Of a stretch of DNA of 64,000 bases, positions 52,071 to 60,648 are shown in pieces; positions within the stretch are counted from its first letter, which is position 1, and each line of letters opens with the position of its first letter. The notes beneath the pieces were generated by a model. It did not search any database, was not told the origin of the DNA, and worked only from the letters and a program-made list of their open reading frames with translations. The position numbers and the translations under genes were made by a program. The stretch covers positions 62,001 through 126,000 of the forward strand of contig CAZRLN010000001.1 of the NCBI GenBank assembly GCA_964601085.1, read 5' to 3'. The DNA comes from UBA1444 sp964601085 (GTDB lineage Bacteria > Bacillota > Negativicutes > UBA1444).

Positions 52071-54284
52071 ATGGGATTTTGGAATCAACTGGATTCATTT
52101 TTCAGCGAATCGACGGCAGCGAAAGATCATTCGCCGGGGCGGAAGATTGGCTTATTTTTGCTGTTTTTCATTTTGAATACAGTGATTTTGTCCATGGATT
52201 TTTTACCGGATTACTTTTCGCTTTCCGTCGGACAGGTGAGTGACCGGGATGTGAGTGCACCCCGAACCGTATCGTTTGTTGACGAACCCCGAACAAAAAA
52301 ACTGGAAGCTGAAGTGTTGGCCGGTGTGGCGAATGTATACGATCTGGATACCGGCGCGGCAGTGACGGCAGAGGATGAAGTCGGTCGGATTTTCCGGGCA
52401 GTTCGGACAGTGCAGGCGGATAAAACACTCAAGACGCCGGAAGAAAAAGTGGATAAGTTGAAAGGCATCATGACCGGAATATTACCGGAAAAGACCATTC
52501 GACTTTTGCCATTGTTGGGACAGGCTGAATTGGATCAGATCGAAGAACATGCCCGAAATATTTTGCGAAAATATCTTTACCGAGGAATTCGCGATGAAGA
52601 ATTGGAAAACATTCTGCGTCAGGCGACAAGCGACATTGATAAATTAGGGTTTGGCGAGAGCGGTGTGCAGATTCTCACTGATGTTACTCAACCCCATCTG
52701 CGCCCAAACTTTGTGCTCAATCACCGGGAAACCGAGCTGAGACGGCAGGCGGCTCTCCGCAAAATGGAACCGATCCGGATTACGGTGAAGAGCGGCCAGA
52801 TTGTTGTTCGCCGGGGCGATGTGGTAACGGATGAGCAGGTCCAGATGATGATGGAACTTGGCTTACACCGGACAGAGACCGGGGTTGTGCGTGTTTTGGG
52901 TTTGGCGCTGTATGTTCTGCTGATTATGGGGGCATTGCTGCTGTCGCTGCAACGATTTTTTTCGGCTGTTTTTGCGGATGATCGCCGACTGCTGCTGATT
53001 GGATTTGTTGTTTTATTGACATTGACTATCGGCAGAGTTGGTCATTTATATTCGGATTTTGCGTCTCCCATTGCGGTTGGGGCGCTGTTAACCGCGATTT
53101 TGATCAATCCAACCGCAGCGATGATGCTGTCAACGATTACGGCGTTGTTTTTTGGCATTATTACCGAACAAAATGTGAGAGTTCTTTCCGTTGTTCTATT
53201 GGGCAGTTACGCGGGTGTTTTCTGCCTGGCAAAAAGCGGACGTCAATACAGCTTGGTCAGGGCGGGCTTGCTGGTTGCACTGGCGAACGTTGCGACGATT
53301 GTAACCACTGGGTTGATTGAAGAAATCGGTTATCGGCAAATTCTTTCCGATTCCTTGCTGGGAGCTGTAGGCGGGGTGGGATCGGCTATTTTGGCCATTG
53401 GGTTATTGCCGTATTTTGAGCAGGCATTTCGTATAACTACCTCGGAAAAACTGCTGAATTTAGCGCGGCCGAATCATCCCCTGCTGCAACGCTTGTTGCT
53501 GGAGGCGCCCGGTACCTATTATCACAGCATTTTGGTAGGAAATTTAGCGGAAACCGCGGCGGATCAGATCGGCGCCGATCCGGTTTTATCGCGTGTCGGA
53601 GCATATTATCACGATGTCGGCAAGATCCAGCGTCCCTACTTCTTCGTGGAAAACCAGGTGAATATTGACAATCCCCACGCGAAACTGTCACCAAGCCTTT
53701 CCACAATGATTATCACCGCACACATTCGGGATGGTCTGGAATTTTGCCGGGAGTATAAATTGCCGGAAGTGATCTCGGACATCGTGGGCCAGCACCATGG
53801 AACCTCCCTGGTTTCCTATTTTTATAAACAGGCAGCGGAGGGCGAGCATGGCGAGTGCATTATTGAAGAGGATTTTCGCTATGAGGGGCCGAAGCCGCAG
53901 ACCCGGGAAGCAGCGCTGATCATGCTGGCGGACGGCTGCGAAGCGGCAGTCCGGGCTATCGGCAAACCAAATGTGACCCGGATCGAAAACACGGTTCGAA
54001 GGATTATCAATGAACGTCTCCGGGATGGGCAACTGAACGAGTGTGATTTGACACTGCGGGATTTGAATATTATTGGTGACATCTTTATCCGGGTGCTTTG
54101 CAGCACTTGTCATTCTCGGGTTGAATATCCGGCGGATGCGATTCGGGACTTAGAAAGGAGGCGTTCGCGCAATGCAAGCGGAAATAAATCTGGATCCGGA
54201 AAATCTCTCGTTGCCGTTGAAAACACTGGAAACAGTGCGGACAGTACTGCAAAAGGCGGCGGAACTGCTGGAACTGGCGGATGA
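52071..54284 (+). CDS. pgpH: 7TM-HD c-di-AMP phosphodiesterase (PgpH/YqfF)
   Basis: 737 residues: N-terminal helix, extracellular 7TMR-HDED domain (~50-270), seven membrane helices (~275-470), HD domain with YYHSILVGNLAETA, AYYHDVGKIQRPYFFVENQ and VGQHHGT. Hydrolyses c-di-AMP to pApA in Firmicutes. The last ~38 residues are Ser/Gly/Lys-rich low complexity and are encoded over the first 113 nt of ybeY in another frame. Confidence 0.93.
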   Translation: MGFWNQLDSFFSESTAAKDHSPGRKIGLFLLFFILNTVILSMDFLPDYFSLSVGQVSDRDVSAPRTVSFVDEPRTKKLEAEVLAGVANVYDLDTGAAVTAEDEVGRIFRAVRTVQADKTLKTPEEKVDKLKGIMTGILPEKTIRLLPLLGQAELDQIEEHARNILRKYLYRGIRDEELENILRQATSDIDKLGFGESGVQILTDVTQPHLRPNFVLNHRETELRRQAALRKMEPIRITVKSGQIVVRRGDVVTDEQVQMMMELGLHRTETGVVRVLGLALYVLLIMGALLLSLQRFFSAVFADDRRLLLIGFVVLLTLTIGRVGHLYSDFASPIAVGALLTAILINPTAAMMLSTITALFFGIITEQNVRVLSVVLLGSYAGVFCLAKSGRQYSLVRAGLLVALANVATIVTTGLIEEIGYRQILSDSLLGAVGGVGSAILAIGLLPYFEQAFRITTSEKLLNLARPNHPLLQRLLLEAPGTYYHSILVGNLAETAADQIGADPVLSRVGAYYHDVGKIQRPYFFVENQVNIDNPHAKLSPSLSTMIITAHIRDGLEFCREYKLPEVISDIVGQHHGTSLVSYFYKQAAEGEHGECIIEEDFRYEGPKPQTREAALIMLADGCEAAVRAIGKPNVTRIENTVRRIINERLRDGQLNECDLTLRDLNIIGDIFIRVLCSTCHSRVEYPADAIRDLERRRSRNASGNKSGSGKSLVAVENTGNSADSTAKGGGTAGTGG

Positions 54285-54651
54285 GACGGAAATAAGCGTA
54301 CTATTGGTGGATAATGCGACAATTCAAGAATTGAACCGGGATTACCGTGATAAGGATGCCCCAACCGATGTCTTGTCATTTCCCTTGGAAGAGGACCTGG
54401 AGGGGGAAACCGAGCCGGAAATTATCGGCGGGCCCGCCGCGCGAATGTTGGGCGATATTGTGATTTCCATGGAAAAAGCCACGGCGCAGGCGGCGGAATA
54501 TGGCCATTCCGTGGAACGCGAGTTGGCTTTTTTGCTCGTTCATGGATTACTGCATCTATTGGGGCATGATCATGAAAAAGATGAGACCGCAAAAAAACTG
54601 ATGCGTTCAGAAGAAAAACGAATTCTGACGGGACTTGGGATCTCGCGATGA
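54172..54651 (+). CDS. ybeY: Endoribonuclease YbeY
   Basis: 159 residues with the zinc motif HGLLHLLGHDHE and APTDVLSFPLEED. Acts in 16S rRNA 3'-end maturation. AAAGGAGG lies 10 nt before ATG 54172. The start is well inside the pgpH frame. Confidence 0.95.
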   Translation: MQAEINLDPENLSLPLKTLETVRTVLQKAAELLELADETEISVLLVDNATIQELNRDYRDKDAPTDVLSFPLEEDLEGETEPEIIGGPAARMLGDIVISMEKATAQAAEYGHSVERELAFLLVHGLLHLLGHDHEKDETAKKLMRSEEKRILTGLGISR

Positions 54652-55067
54652 GCGAACAAAACCTGTACTCTGAGTTGTTGAAGGAAGCGACAATCGTCCG
54701 CAATCACGCCTATACTCCCTATTCGCGATTCGCTGTCGGGGCGGCGGTAGAAGGGGAAAGCGGCCGAATATATGGCGGTTGCAATGTGGAAAACGCCTCT
54801 TATGGGCTGACGATTTGCGCAGAACGGGCAGCCGTTTTCCAAGCGGTATCCGCCGGGGAAACAAGCCTGGTCCGACTGTTGGTTGTCGCCGATACACCGG
54901 AACCGGTTTTTCCCTGCGGAGCTTGTCGCCAAGTTATGCGGGAATTTGGCATCCGGGAAATCATTATGTGCAATTTGGCGGGAGAGCGTAGAAGCATTAC
55001 GTTGTCCGAGCTGTTGCCGTATGGCTTCGGACCGGAGCATATGAAGGGAGCCAATAGGCATGAATGA
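54648..55067 (+). CDS. cdd: Cytidine deaminase
   Basis: 139 residues. Zinc-site motifs GGCNVENASYGLTICAERAAV (in parts: CNVENASYG, CAERAA) and PCGACRQVMREF. Salvages cytidine to uridine. Overlaps ybeY by 4 nt; the dgkA gene often found before it in Bacillus is absent here. Confidence 0.96.
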   Translation: MSEQNLYSELLKEATIVRNHAYTPYSRFAVGAAVEGESGRIYGGCNVENASYGLTICAERAAVFQAVSAGETSLVRLLVVADTPEPVFPCGACRQVMREFGIREIIMCNLAGERRSITLSELLPYGFGPEHMKGANRHE

Positions 55068-55974
55068 GCCGGGTAAACAATTCAAATCGGGATTTGTGGC
55101 CGTCATTGGACGGCCAAATGTTGGCAAGTCAACTTTGCTAAATCAACTGGTCGGCCAAAAAATTGCGATTGTTTCGGATACTCCGCAGACGACGCGCAAC
55201 CGAATCCTGGGTATCTTGACGCAACCGAACGCCCAGATCCTGTTTTTAGATACACCGGGTATCCATAAGCCGCAGCACAAGTTGGGCGAATTTATGGTGA
55301 AAAGCGCCAAAGGCGCCTTGAAAGAGGTTGACCTGATTCTGTTCGTGTCTGATGTGACGGAATCGATCGGGCCAGGGGAGCATTATATTCTGGATATGCT
55401 GAAGGAAGAATCCACTCCGGTCGTACTGGTGTTGAACAAGATCGATTTGTTGCCGAAAGAACAATTATTGCCGGTAATCACAAAGTACTCCGCCTTTCGG
55501 GATTTTGCGGCGGTAGTCCCATTGTCGGCGCTGACCGGCGACAATACGGAACGACTGTTGTCCGTTATCAAAGATGCGCTGCCGGAAGGTCCCCAGTATT
55601 ATCCGGAAGATGAAGTGACCGATCAGCCGGAGCGGGTGGTTGCCGCCGAACTCATCCGGGAAAAAATTTTTCGATTGACCCGCGATGAAATTCCCCACTC
55701 ATCGGTTGTGGAAGTGGAAGAAATGAAAACCCGTCCGAACGGCGATGTGTTTTTGCGGGCGACCATCTATGTGGAAAGGGATTCGCAAAAAGGAATCGTG
55801 ATCGGAGCGGGTGGGTCCATGCTAAAAGAGATTGGGCAACAAGCCCGAATCGAAATGGAGAATATCTTTGGGTCGCGATTTTTCGTGGATCTCTGGGTTA
55901 AGGTGAAAAAGGACTGGCGGAATAAGGACGGCAGCTTGCGGATGTTTGGCTATGACGACCGGAATAATGGATGA
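55060..55974 (+). CDS. era: GTPase Era
   Basis: 304 residues. G1 GRPNVGKSTLL, G3 DTPG, G4 NKID, then the KH domain with GAGGSMLKEIGQQAR. Helps assemble the 30S subunit. Overlaps cdd by 8 nt. Confidence 0.97.
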   Translation: MNEPGKQFKSGFVAVIGRPNVGKSTLLNQLVGQKIAIVSDTPQTTRNRILGILTQPNAQILFLDTPGIHKPQHKLGEFMVKSAKGALKEVDLILFVSDVTESIGPGEHYILDMLKEESTPVVLVLNKIDLLPKEQLLPVITKYSAFRDFAAVVPLSALTGDNTERLLSVIKDALPEGPQYYPEDEVTDQPERVVAAELIREKIFRLTRDEIPHSSVVEVEEMKTRPNGDVFLRATIYVERDSQKGIVIGAGGSMLKEIGQQARIEMENIFGSRFFVDLWVKVKKDWRNKDGSLRMFGYDDRNNG

Positions 55975-56002
55975 GTAGCATAAATATGAGAAGAGATCGA
56001 GT

Positions 56003-56584
56003 ATGAGCAAACTTTCCAAGTATTTTTTGAATGGGGTCATTGTCTTAATTCCGATTGCCATCACGGCATTTGTTGTGTCCCAGGTCTTCGATTTTACGGA
56101 ATGGCTGGTTGGCCGTTTTTTGCCAGGCGCCTTGCGATTCCCGGGGATGGCGCTGTTGGTGATGTTGGGGGCTATCACCCTGATCGGACTTTTATCGACG
56201 CATTGGGCGCTCAAATGTCTGTTGACCTGGGCGGAAAGGACATTAAATCTCCTGCCCGGCGTTAAGTTCATTTATAACAGCGTGAAGCAGCTTTCCTCGG
56301 CCATGCTGGAGTCGAAAAGCCTGTTGAAAAATCCGGTTTTGGTTCAATTTCCCTACCCGGGAAGTTGGGTGTTAGGATTCCTTACTTCCGAGCTGAGCGA
56401 GGAGATTGCGCAACAATTGTCGGGAAAGCATGTTTGTGTTTTCGTGCCGATGAGTCTTAACATGACGGCGGGTTATAATGTCTTTGTGCCGCAGGAAGCG
56501 GTCCGGCCACTTGACGTAACCAGCGAAAGCGCGTTACAGTATGTTTTGACGGCAGGCAGCATAATGCCTAAAAATCCGTCGTGA
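56003..56584 (+). CDS. DUF502 membrane protein
   Basis: 193 residues. Two N-terminal helices (GVIVLIPIAITAFVVSQVF and FPGMALLVMLGAITLIGLL), then ERTLNLLPGVKFIYNSVKQL, the hallmark of DUF502. Function unknown. Sits between era and the CorC-like gene, which is not the Bacillus order. Confidence 0.88.
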   Translation: MSKLSKYFLNGVIVLIPIAITAFVVSQVFDFTEWLVGRFLPGALRFPGMALLVMLGAITLIGLLSTHWALKCLLTWAERTLNLLPGVKFIYNSVKQLSSAMLESKSLLKNPVLVQFPYPGSWVLGFLTSELSEEIAQQLSGKHVCVFVPMSLNMTAGYNVFVPQEAVRPLDVTSESALQYVLTAGSIMPKNPS

Positions 56585-56601
56585 TTTTTAAAGAGAGGTG
56601 A

Positions 56602-57963
56602 TTGGCCATAGACGGTCCTGCTCATAGTATCACTGCACTGATTGCAGCAATCGCTTTATTAGGGGTAAATGGTTTTTTTGTATTGGCTGAGTTTGCTCTG
56701 GTAAGGATTCGAAAAACGCGGCTGGAAGAATTGGCGCAACGGGGAGATAATCGAGCTTCTCTTGCGCTTAAAATGGTGGCCCGCCTGGATTCCTATCTGA
56801 GCGCGGTGCAGCTGGGCGTTACCTTAGCCTCATTGGGTCTGGGCTGGTTGGGAGAACCGGCGGTCGCCGCCTTTATTGAACCGCTGGTTTTTCAGTATTT
56901 CCCGGGCTCCGTTATTTTATTGCGATCGGTGTCCCTTGTGCTCAGCTTTTCTGTCGTAACGTTTGTGACTGTGGTATTGGGCGAACTCATTCCCAAAAAT
57001 ATTGCCATGCAAAAGACGGAAACGATGTTGTTATGGTCGGTTTGGCCGTTATATATTTTTCATCAGTTGGGTTGGCCGGTAATCACCTTGTTTGATCGGA
57101 CAGCGCGCGTTTTGCTGAACATCATGGGAATTGAGCCGGCAAAAGACTCGGATGTGGCCCACTCGGAAGAAGAACTGCGGATGATTGTCAGCGCCAGCCG
57201 GCGAGGCGGCGTATTGGACCAGATGGAAAGCGAACTGATTGATAATGTGTTTGACTTTGCGGATCGGATGGCGCGGGAAATCATGATCCCGCGACGGGAC
57301 ATGGTGTGCCTGTTTGCGGATGATCCGTATGAGGAGAATTTGCGGGTAGTGATGGAGACCGCACATACCCGGTATCCTCTGTGCCGCGAAGACAAGGATC
57401 ATGTGTTGGGTATGGTGCATATTCGTGACTTGATGAATTATAATGGAACCCGGCATGAAAATCCGGATTTGGCTTCGGTGATGCGGGAGGTGCTGATGGT
57501 CCCGGAAGGGATGTCAGTTGCCAAGTTACTTCAATTGATGCGGCATAAACGGATCCATCTGGCGGTGGTTGTCGACGAATATGGCGGAACGGCCGGATTA
57601 GTCGCGCTGGAAGATGTTATCGAAGAGATTGTCGGTAATATTCAGGATGAGCATGATAAACCGGTCGACCCGGAGATTCAGCGGATGCCGGATGGCTCTT
57701 TCCAGTTTGACGGCGGTGTTTTGCTGGATGAGGTTTTGAAGTTGCTCAATATCCGCCTGGATGAACACGAGGAAGATACGGTTGGGGGATATATTTTCGG
57801 TTTATTGGGTCGTCAGCCGAACAAAGGGGATTTGGTGGAGATTGGTGAATATCGGTTCAAAGTTTTAAAGACCGATGGGTTTCGCATTATACGGGTATTG
57901 GCCACTCCTATGGTTCCTCCGGCTGAGCCGCCTGACCCGGATTTTGGGAGCGTTCTCTCTTGA
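56602..57963 (+). CDS. HlyC/CorC-family transporter (CNNM-CBS-CorC)
   Basis: 453 residues. CNNM membrane domain (1-190, NGFFVLAEFALVRIRKTRLEEL), two CBS domains (IMIPRRDMVCLFADD; LAVVVDEYGGTAGLVALEDVIEEIVG) and the C-terminal CorC_HlyC domain (DGGVLLDEVLKLLN). Probably Mg2+ or other ion export or sensing. The start is TTG 56602 just after AGAGGTGA. Confidence 0.92.
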   Translation: MAIDGPAHSITALIAAIALLGVNGFFVLAEFALVRIRKTRLEELAQRGDNRASLALKMVARLDSYLSAVQLGVTLASLGLGWLGEPAVAAFIEPLVFQYFPGSVILLRSVSLVLSFSVVTFVTVVLGELIPKNIAMQKTETMLLWSVWPLYIFHQLGWPVITLFDRTARVLLNIMGIEPAKDSDVAHSEEELRMIVSASRRGGVLDQMESELIDNVFDFADRMAREIMIPRRDMVCLFADDPYEENLRVVMETAHTRYPLCREDKDHVLGMVHIRDLMNYNGTRHENPDLASVMREVLMVPEGMSVAKLLQLMRHKRIHLAVVVDEYGGTAGLVALEDVIEEIVGNIQDEHDKPVDPEIQRMPDGSFQFDGGVLLDEVLKLLNIRLDEHEEDTVGGYIFGLLGRQPNKGDLVEIGEYRFKVLKTDGFRIIRVLATPMVPPAEPPDPDFGSVLS

Positions 57964-58721
57964 CACAGCAGCAATATGTAACGGAAGCCGTGGTCTTATC
58001 GGTGCGGGATTTGGGCGAAGCCGACAGATTAGCTGTATTGTTTTCCCGTGAGATTGGAAAATTATCCGCCGCAGCTTACGGCGCCAGGAGGCCGCGCAGT
58101 CGATTCGCCGGCGCCGTGCAAAGTTTCGCCCAGGTATCTCTTTCGCTCATTCCCGGACGAACCCTGGACACGATTGGGCAGTGCGAAGTGAAACGCAGCT
58201 TTCGGGAACTGCGGGAAGATATTCAACTCATGACCTATGCGGCGTTTCTGACGGAACTGGTTTCAGAATTGTGGCCCGACCGGTCTCCCGAACCTTCCGC
58301 CTATGACGTGTTAATGGGATCCCTGTCATTGCTTTCGGAGCGAAATCCTCGCCTGGTTTCACTTGCCGCTGCATGGCAATTATTAGCATTGGCTGGCTTC
58401 CATCCGGAGTACGAGCGTTGCGTGGCTTGTGGACAAGTGCTGATTTTGCCGGCGTTTTTTGACTCCTGCGCTGGCGGCGGGGTTTGCCCGACCTGCGAAC
58501 ATGACGGATTACAACCGCTGGATGATGCGGTTTGCGGTTTCATTGACCGCCTGTTGAATGTGAACTGGCAGCAACCGCCACAGTTCAAAGTGACGGGAGC
58601 CGCTTTACTGCAGGCGGAAAAGATTTTGATTGAATTCATTGCCCATCGTATCGAGCGACCTTTGAAATCTATCCGATTCATACAGATGATGAAGGGAACG
58701 GAACGTCTGGAGGGAAAATAA
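57960..58721 (+). CDS. recO: DNA repair protein RecO
   Basis: 253 residues. N-terminal OB fold (EAVVLSVRDLGEADRLAVLFSRE) and a zinc-binding CVACG...CPTC pair. Loads RecA on SSB-covered DNA. TTG overlaps the preceding stop by 4 nt. Confidence 0.95.
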   Translation: MTQQQYVTEAVVLSVRDLGEADRLAVLFSREIGKLSAAAYGARRPRSRFAGAVQSFAQVSLSLIPGRTLDTIGQCEVKRSFRELREDIQLMTYAAFLTELVSELWPDRSPEPSAYDVLMGSLSLLSERNPRLVSLAAAWQLLALAGFHPEYERCVACGQVLILPAFFDSCAGGGVCPTCEHDGLQPLDDAVCGFIDRLLNVNWQQPPQFKVTGAALLQAEKILIEFIAHRIERPLKSIRFIQMMKGTERLEGK

Positions 58722-59068
58722 TGGCAGCCAGCTTGATGACGATCAATCTGGAAGAGGGCATGCCGACTGTGGCGCAAGCGCAAACCCGTCTTATCGGCGA
58801 ACTGGGGCGGTCTCGGGCTGCTGAAGCCAAAGCGGTGAAACTGATTCATGGCTATGGGTCCACGGGAGTTGGCGGCAAACTGCGAATCGGCGTTCGTCAG
58901 TTTTTGAGCGTAAAAAAACGCCAAAACAAAATAAAAGCGTTTGTTTCGGGCGAAGAATGGGATATTTTTCATGAAGAGTCCCGCAAATTATTGGAAGGGT
59001 GTCCCGATTTGGCCAAAGATCGTGACTTGGGACGGGGTAATCCAGGAATTACTCTGGTTTTGTTGTAA
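58721..59068 (+). CDS. Smr-domain-like small protein
   Basis: 115 residues starting at the recO stop. MTINLEEGMPTVAQAQTRL and KLIHGYGSTGVGGKLRIGVRQFL have the Smr pattern (hydrophobic-HGxGxGxL-R). The C-terminal part (EGCPDLAKDRDLGRGNPGITLVLL) closes in Smr-like form. Smr domains can be nucleases; the DxH and HGxG pieces are only partly kept, so activity is uncertain. Confidence 0.65.
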   Translation: MAASLMTINLEEGMPTVAQAQTRLIGELGRSRAAEAKAVKLIHGYGSTGVGGKLRIGVRQFLSVKKRQNKIKAFVSGEEWDIFHEESRKLLEGCPDLAKDRDLGRGNPGITLVLL

Positions 59069-59128
59069 GCTGTTCCGTATGGACGATCAACGACGAAAAT
59101 ACAAGTAGGATATGTGGGGGATAACCCA

Positions 59129-59923
59129 TTGGCAAAAATACTGATTGTTGATGACTCCTCGACAATACGGCGTTTGTTGCGGGATATGCTGGGTTCTGCC
59201 GGTCATCAGGTCGTTGGGGAAGCGGATACTGGCGTGAAAGCCTATACGGAATATGTCCGTCTCAAGCCGGATGTTGTGACAATGGACTTGGGAATGCCGA
59301 CGATGAATGGATTGGCGGCCATGTCGAAAATCTTGGCGCCGTTTCCGGAAGCGCGATTCTTAGTCATAAGTGCCATGGAACAACGAAAGGTGATCGAAGA
59401 AGCACTGGAACGCGGGGCGCGCGGGTTCTTGCTGAAACCGTTCACTGCGGTGCAGGTGTGCGAAGCGGTTTCCTCCGTTATGAAACAGCCTTTCAGTACT
59501 TCCGAGTTTCGGGAAAAAGCTCGTCGTTTCCGTCGAAGCCAAAAAACCGATTCCCAGACTGATGTGGCGGTCAATGAAGTAGTATCTCCTTACAATGTGG
59601 AAAAACTTTCGGACGGCTCCATGAGAATAGAAATCAACCCGGATTTTTCGCTGGGGAGTTGTGCGGCACTGGCGCTGGAAACGAAATATGAATGTCAGGG
59701 GCAGTGCACCGGCGTGAAATTCGATTTTGGCGGAACCGCCCGCTTGGAAGGGAAAGCCTTGGCCGCACTCAACCGGCTGATGCATGAGTTGCATCAAACT
59801 TGCGGCGGGGTTACGGCGTTGGTTTCCAACGACAAATTGGCGCGGCAAATTCAGGACAATCAGGATGCGGACGGGAATTTGTCGTTCCTCGCGTTGCTCG
59901 TAGAAGAAGCCCGTAAAATCTAA
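59129..59923 (+). CDS. Response regulator with C-terminal STAS-like region
   Basis: About 264 residues from TTG 59129 (GTGGGGGA upstream). REC is complete: ILIVDDSSTIRRLLRDML, phospho-Asp in VTMDLGMPTMNG, LKPF. After a linker rich in charged residues (~125-155) comes a region with alternating strands and helices (IEINPDFSLGSCAALA, VKFDFGGTARLEGKALAALNRLM, VTALVSNDKL) like STAS. No DNA-binding domain. It may signal by protein contact. The last 4 nt overlap the convergent Sec gene. Confidence 0.8.
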   Translation: MAKILIVDDSSTIRRLLRDMLGSAGHQVVGEADTGVKAYTEYVRLKPDVVTMDLGMPTMNGLAAMSKILAPFPEARFLVISAMEQRKVIEEALERGARGFLLKPFTAVQVCEAVSSVMKQPFSTSEFREKARRFRRSQKTDSQTDVAVNEVVSPYNVEKLSDGSMRIEINPDFSLGSCAALALETKYECQGQCTGVKFDFGGTARLEGKALAALNRLMHELHQTCGGVTALVSNDKLARQIQDNQDADGNLSFLALLVEEARKI

Positions 59924-60222
59924 ACAAGTTTCCAGTCATCAATCGTGAGATACTTGAACCAGAAAAACCGTTGTAGGGAAATCGTGAAGTTTCCGGGAAT
60001 AAATAGTGATTTGGGCATATACACTTCAATGCCGTTGATGGTCAGATGATTGTAGCGGTCGAGTTCTTTGGGGGATGGGTCGCCCAATCGCACGGACGGG
60101 CCAATGTTGATCCGGCATCAACCAAGGCGTGAATCGCGGGTTTCAACGAGTTGGACCGCACCGCCGTTTTGTGTGATGTGCTTTTGGGCGGCGGCTGTGA
60201 TTCGGATTTCTAACTGTGCCAT
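59920..60222 (-). CDS. Candidate selenoprotein (HesB-like/CC-Se-motif small protein), in-frame UGA read as Sec
   Basis: On the minus strand AAGGAGG precedes ATG 60222. The product opens MAQLEIRITAAAQKHITQ and runs 34 codons to TGA (60120-60118), at once followed by TGC (Cys). The same frame stays open for 65 more codons with protein-like sequence (INIGPSVRLGDPSPKELDRY, TINGIEVYMPKSLF) and ends at TAG 59920-59922. This gives 100 residues with a U-C pair at 35-36. Small HesB/IscA-like families keep Cys-Cys or Sec-Cys there. Two possible short SECIS stems lie just after the UGA, not verified by folding. Alternative: a pseudogene or 34-residue peptide. No other gene occupies this gap. Confidence 0.72.
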
Positions 60223-60237
60223 TCCAGGCCCTCCTTG

Positions 60238-60259
60238 TAGCAAAGTATTCTTTGTTACT
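60238..60259. repeat. Near-perfect inverted repeat in the leader of the Sec gene
   Basis: GTAGCAAAG-TATT-CTTTGTTAC (one mismatch). It lies just upstream of the ribosome site of the minus-strand gene, beside a possible minus promoter (TTGTTG, 18 nt, TACAAT at 60260-60265). Could be an operator or leader hairpin. Confidence 0.4.
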
Positions 60260-60318
60260 ATTGTACCGCGAAAGGACTGGCTACAACAATGCCTTTCCTT
60301 CAATGCACCGAGGGAGGC

Positions 60319-60347
60319 TTGATTTTTTTTCATGTTTTCGATATGAT
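60319..60347 (+). promoter_or_regulatory. Promoter of the glyQS T-box leader
   Basis: TTGATT (60319-60324), 17 nt, TATGAT (60342-60347). Transcript would begin near 60354 with the T-box stem I. Confidence 0.7.
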
Positions 60348-60353
60348 AAGTGC

Positions 60354-60600
60354 AGTTACGGTGATGCGGGAAAGAGTAATCTGCAAATTGAAGGCAGACA
60401 GCGAGCCGATGAGGGTGGAAGTTCGGCATTTTGCGGATGAAAGGCCTTCCCAAACCGCGAGAGGAAAAATCCGTTTATGGATTGAGTAAAACTCGCCATA
60501 CAATCAAGGCGGGCTCTGTTAAGAGCCAAGCAGGGTGGAACCGCGGGAACTGTCCCGTCCCTGCAACGAATATTCGTTGCAGGGACGGGTTTTTGTTTTT
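60354..60600 (+). ncRNA. T-box leader (glycyl) with terminator
   Basis: The T-box core AGGGTGGAACCGCGG is at 60532-60546; stem I with GAGTAA lies near 60373. The terminator (60554-60596) pairs CCCGTCCCTGCAACGAA with TTCGTTGCAGGGACGGG before a T run. Uncharged tRNA-Gly should favour read-through into glyQ. I did not assign the specifier codon with certainty. Unlike the gcv leader, this RNA reads charging rather than free glycine. Confidence 0.92.
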
Positions 60601-60648
60601 TCTGTGACGCGATTGAATCTGTAGCAATAATTTAAGGAGGAAAAAGGC

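Noticed and set aside
59811..60029. 72-codon minus-strand frame in the gap after the response regulator
   Set aside because: It lies in a different frame from the candidate selenoprotein and is Pro/Ser/Cys-rich without motif.
60118..60453. 111-codon minus-strand frame ending at the UGA, starting far upstream
   Set aside because: The upstream part covers the T-box promoter and leader and has no homology-like sequence. The strong ribosome site and ATG at 60222 mark the true start, and the frame continues past the UGA.
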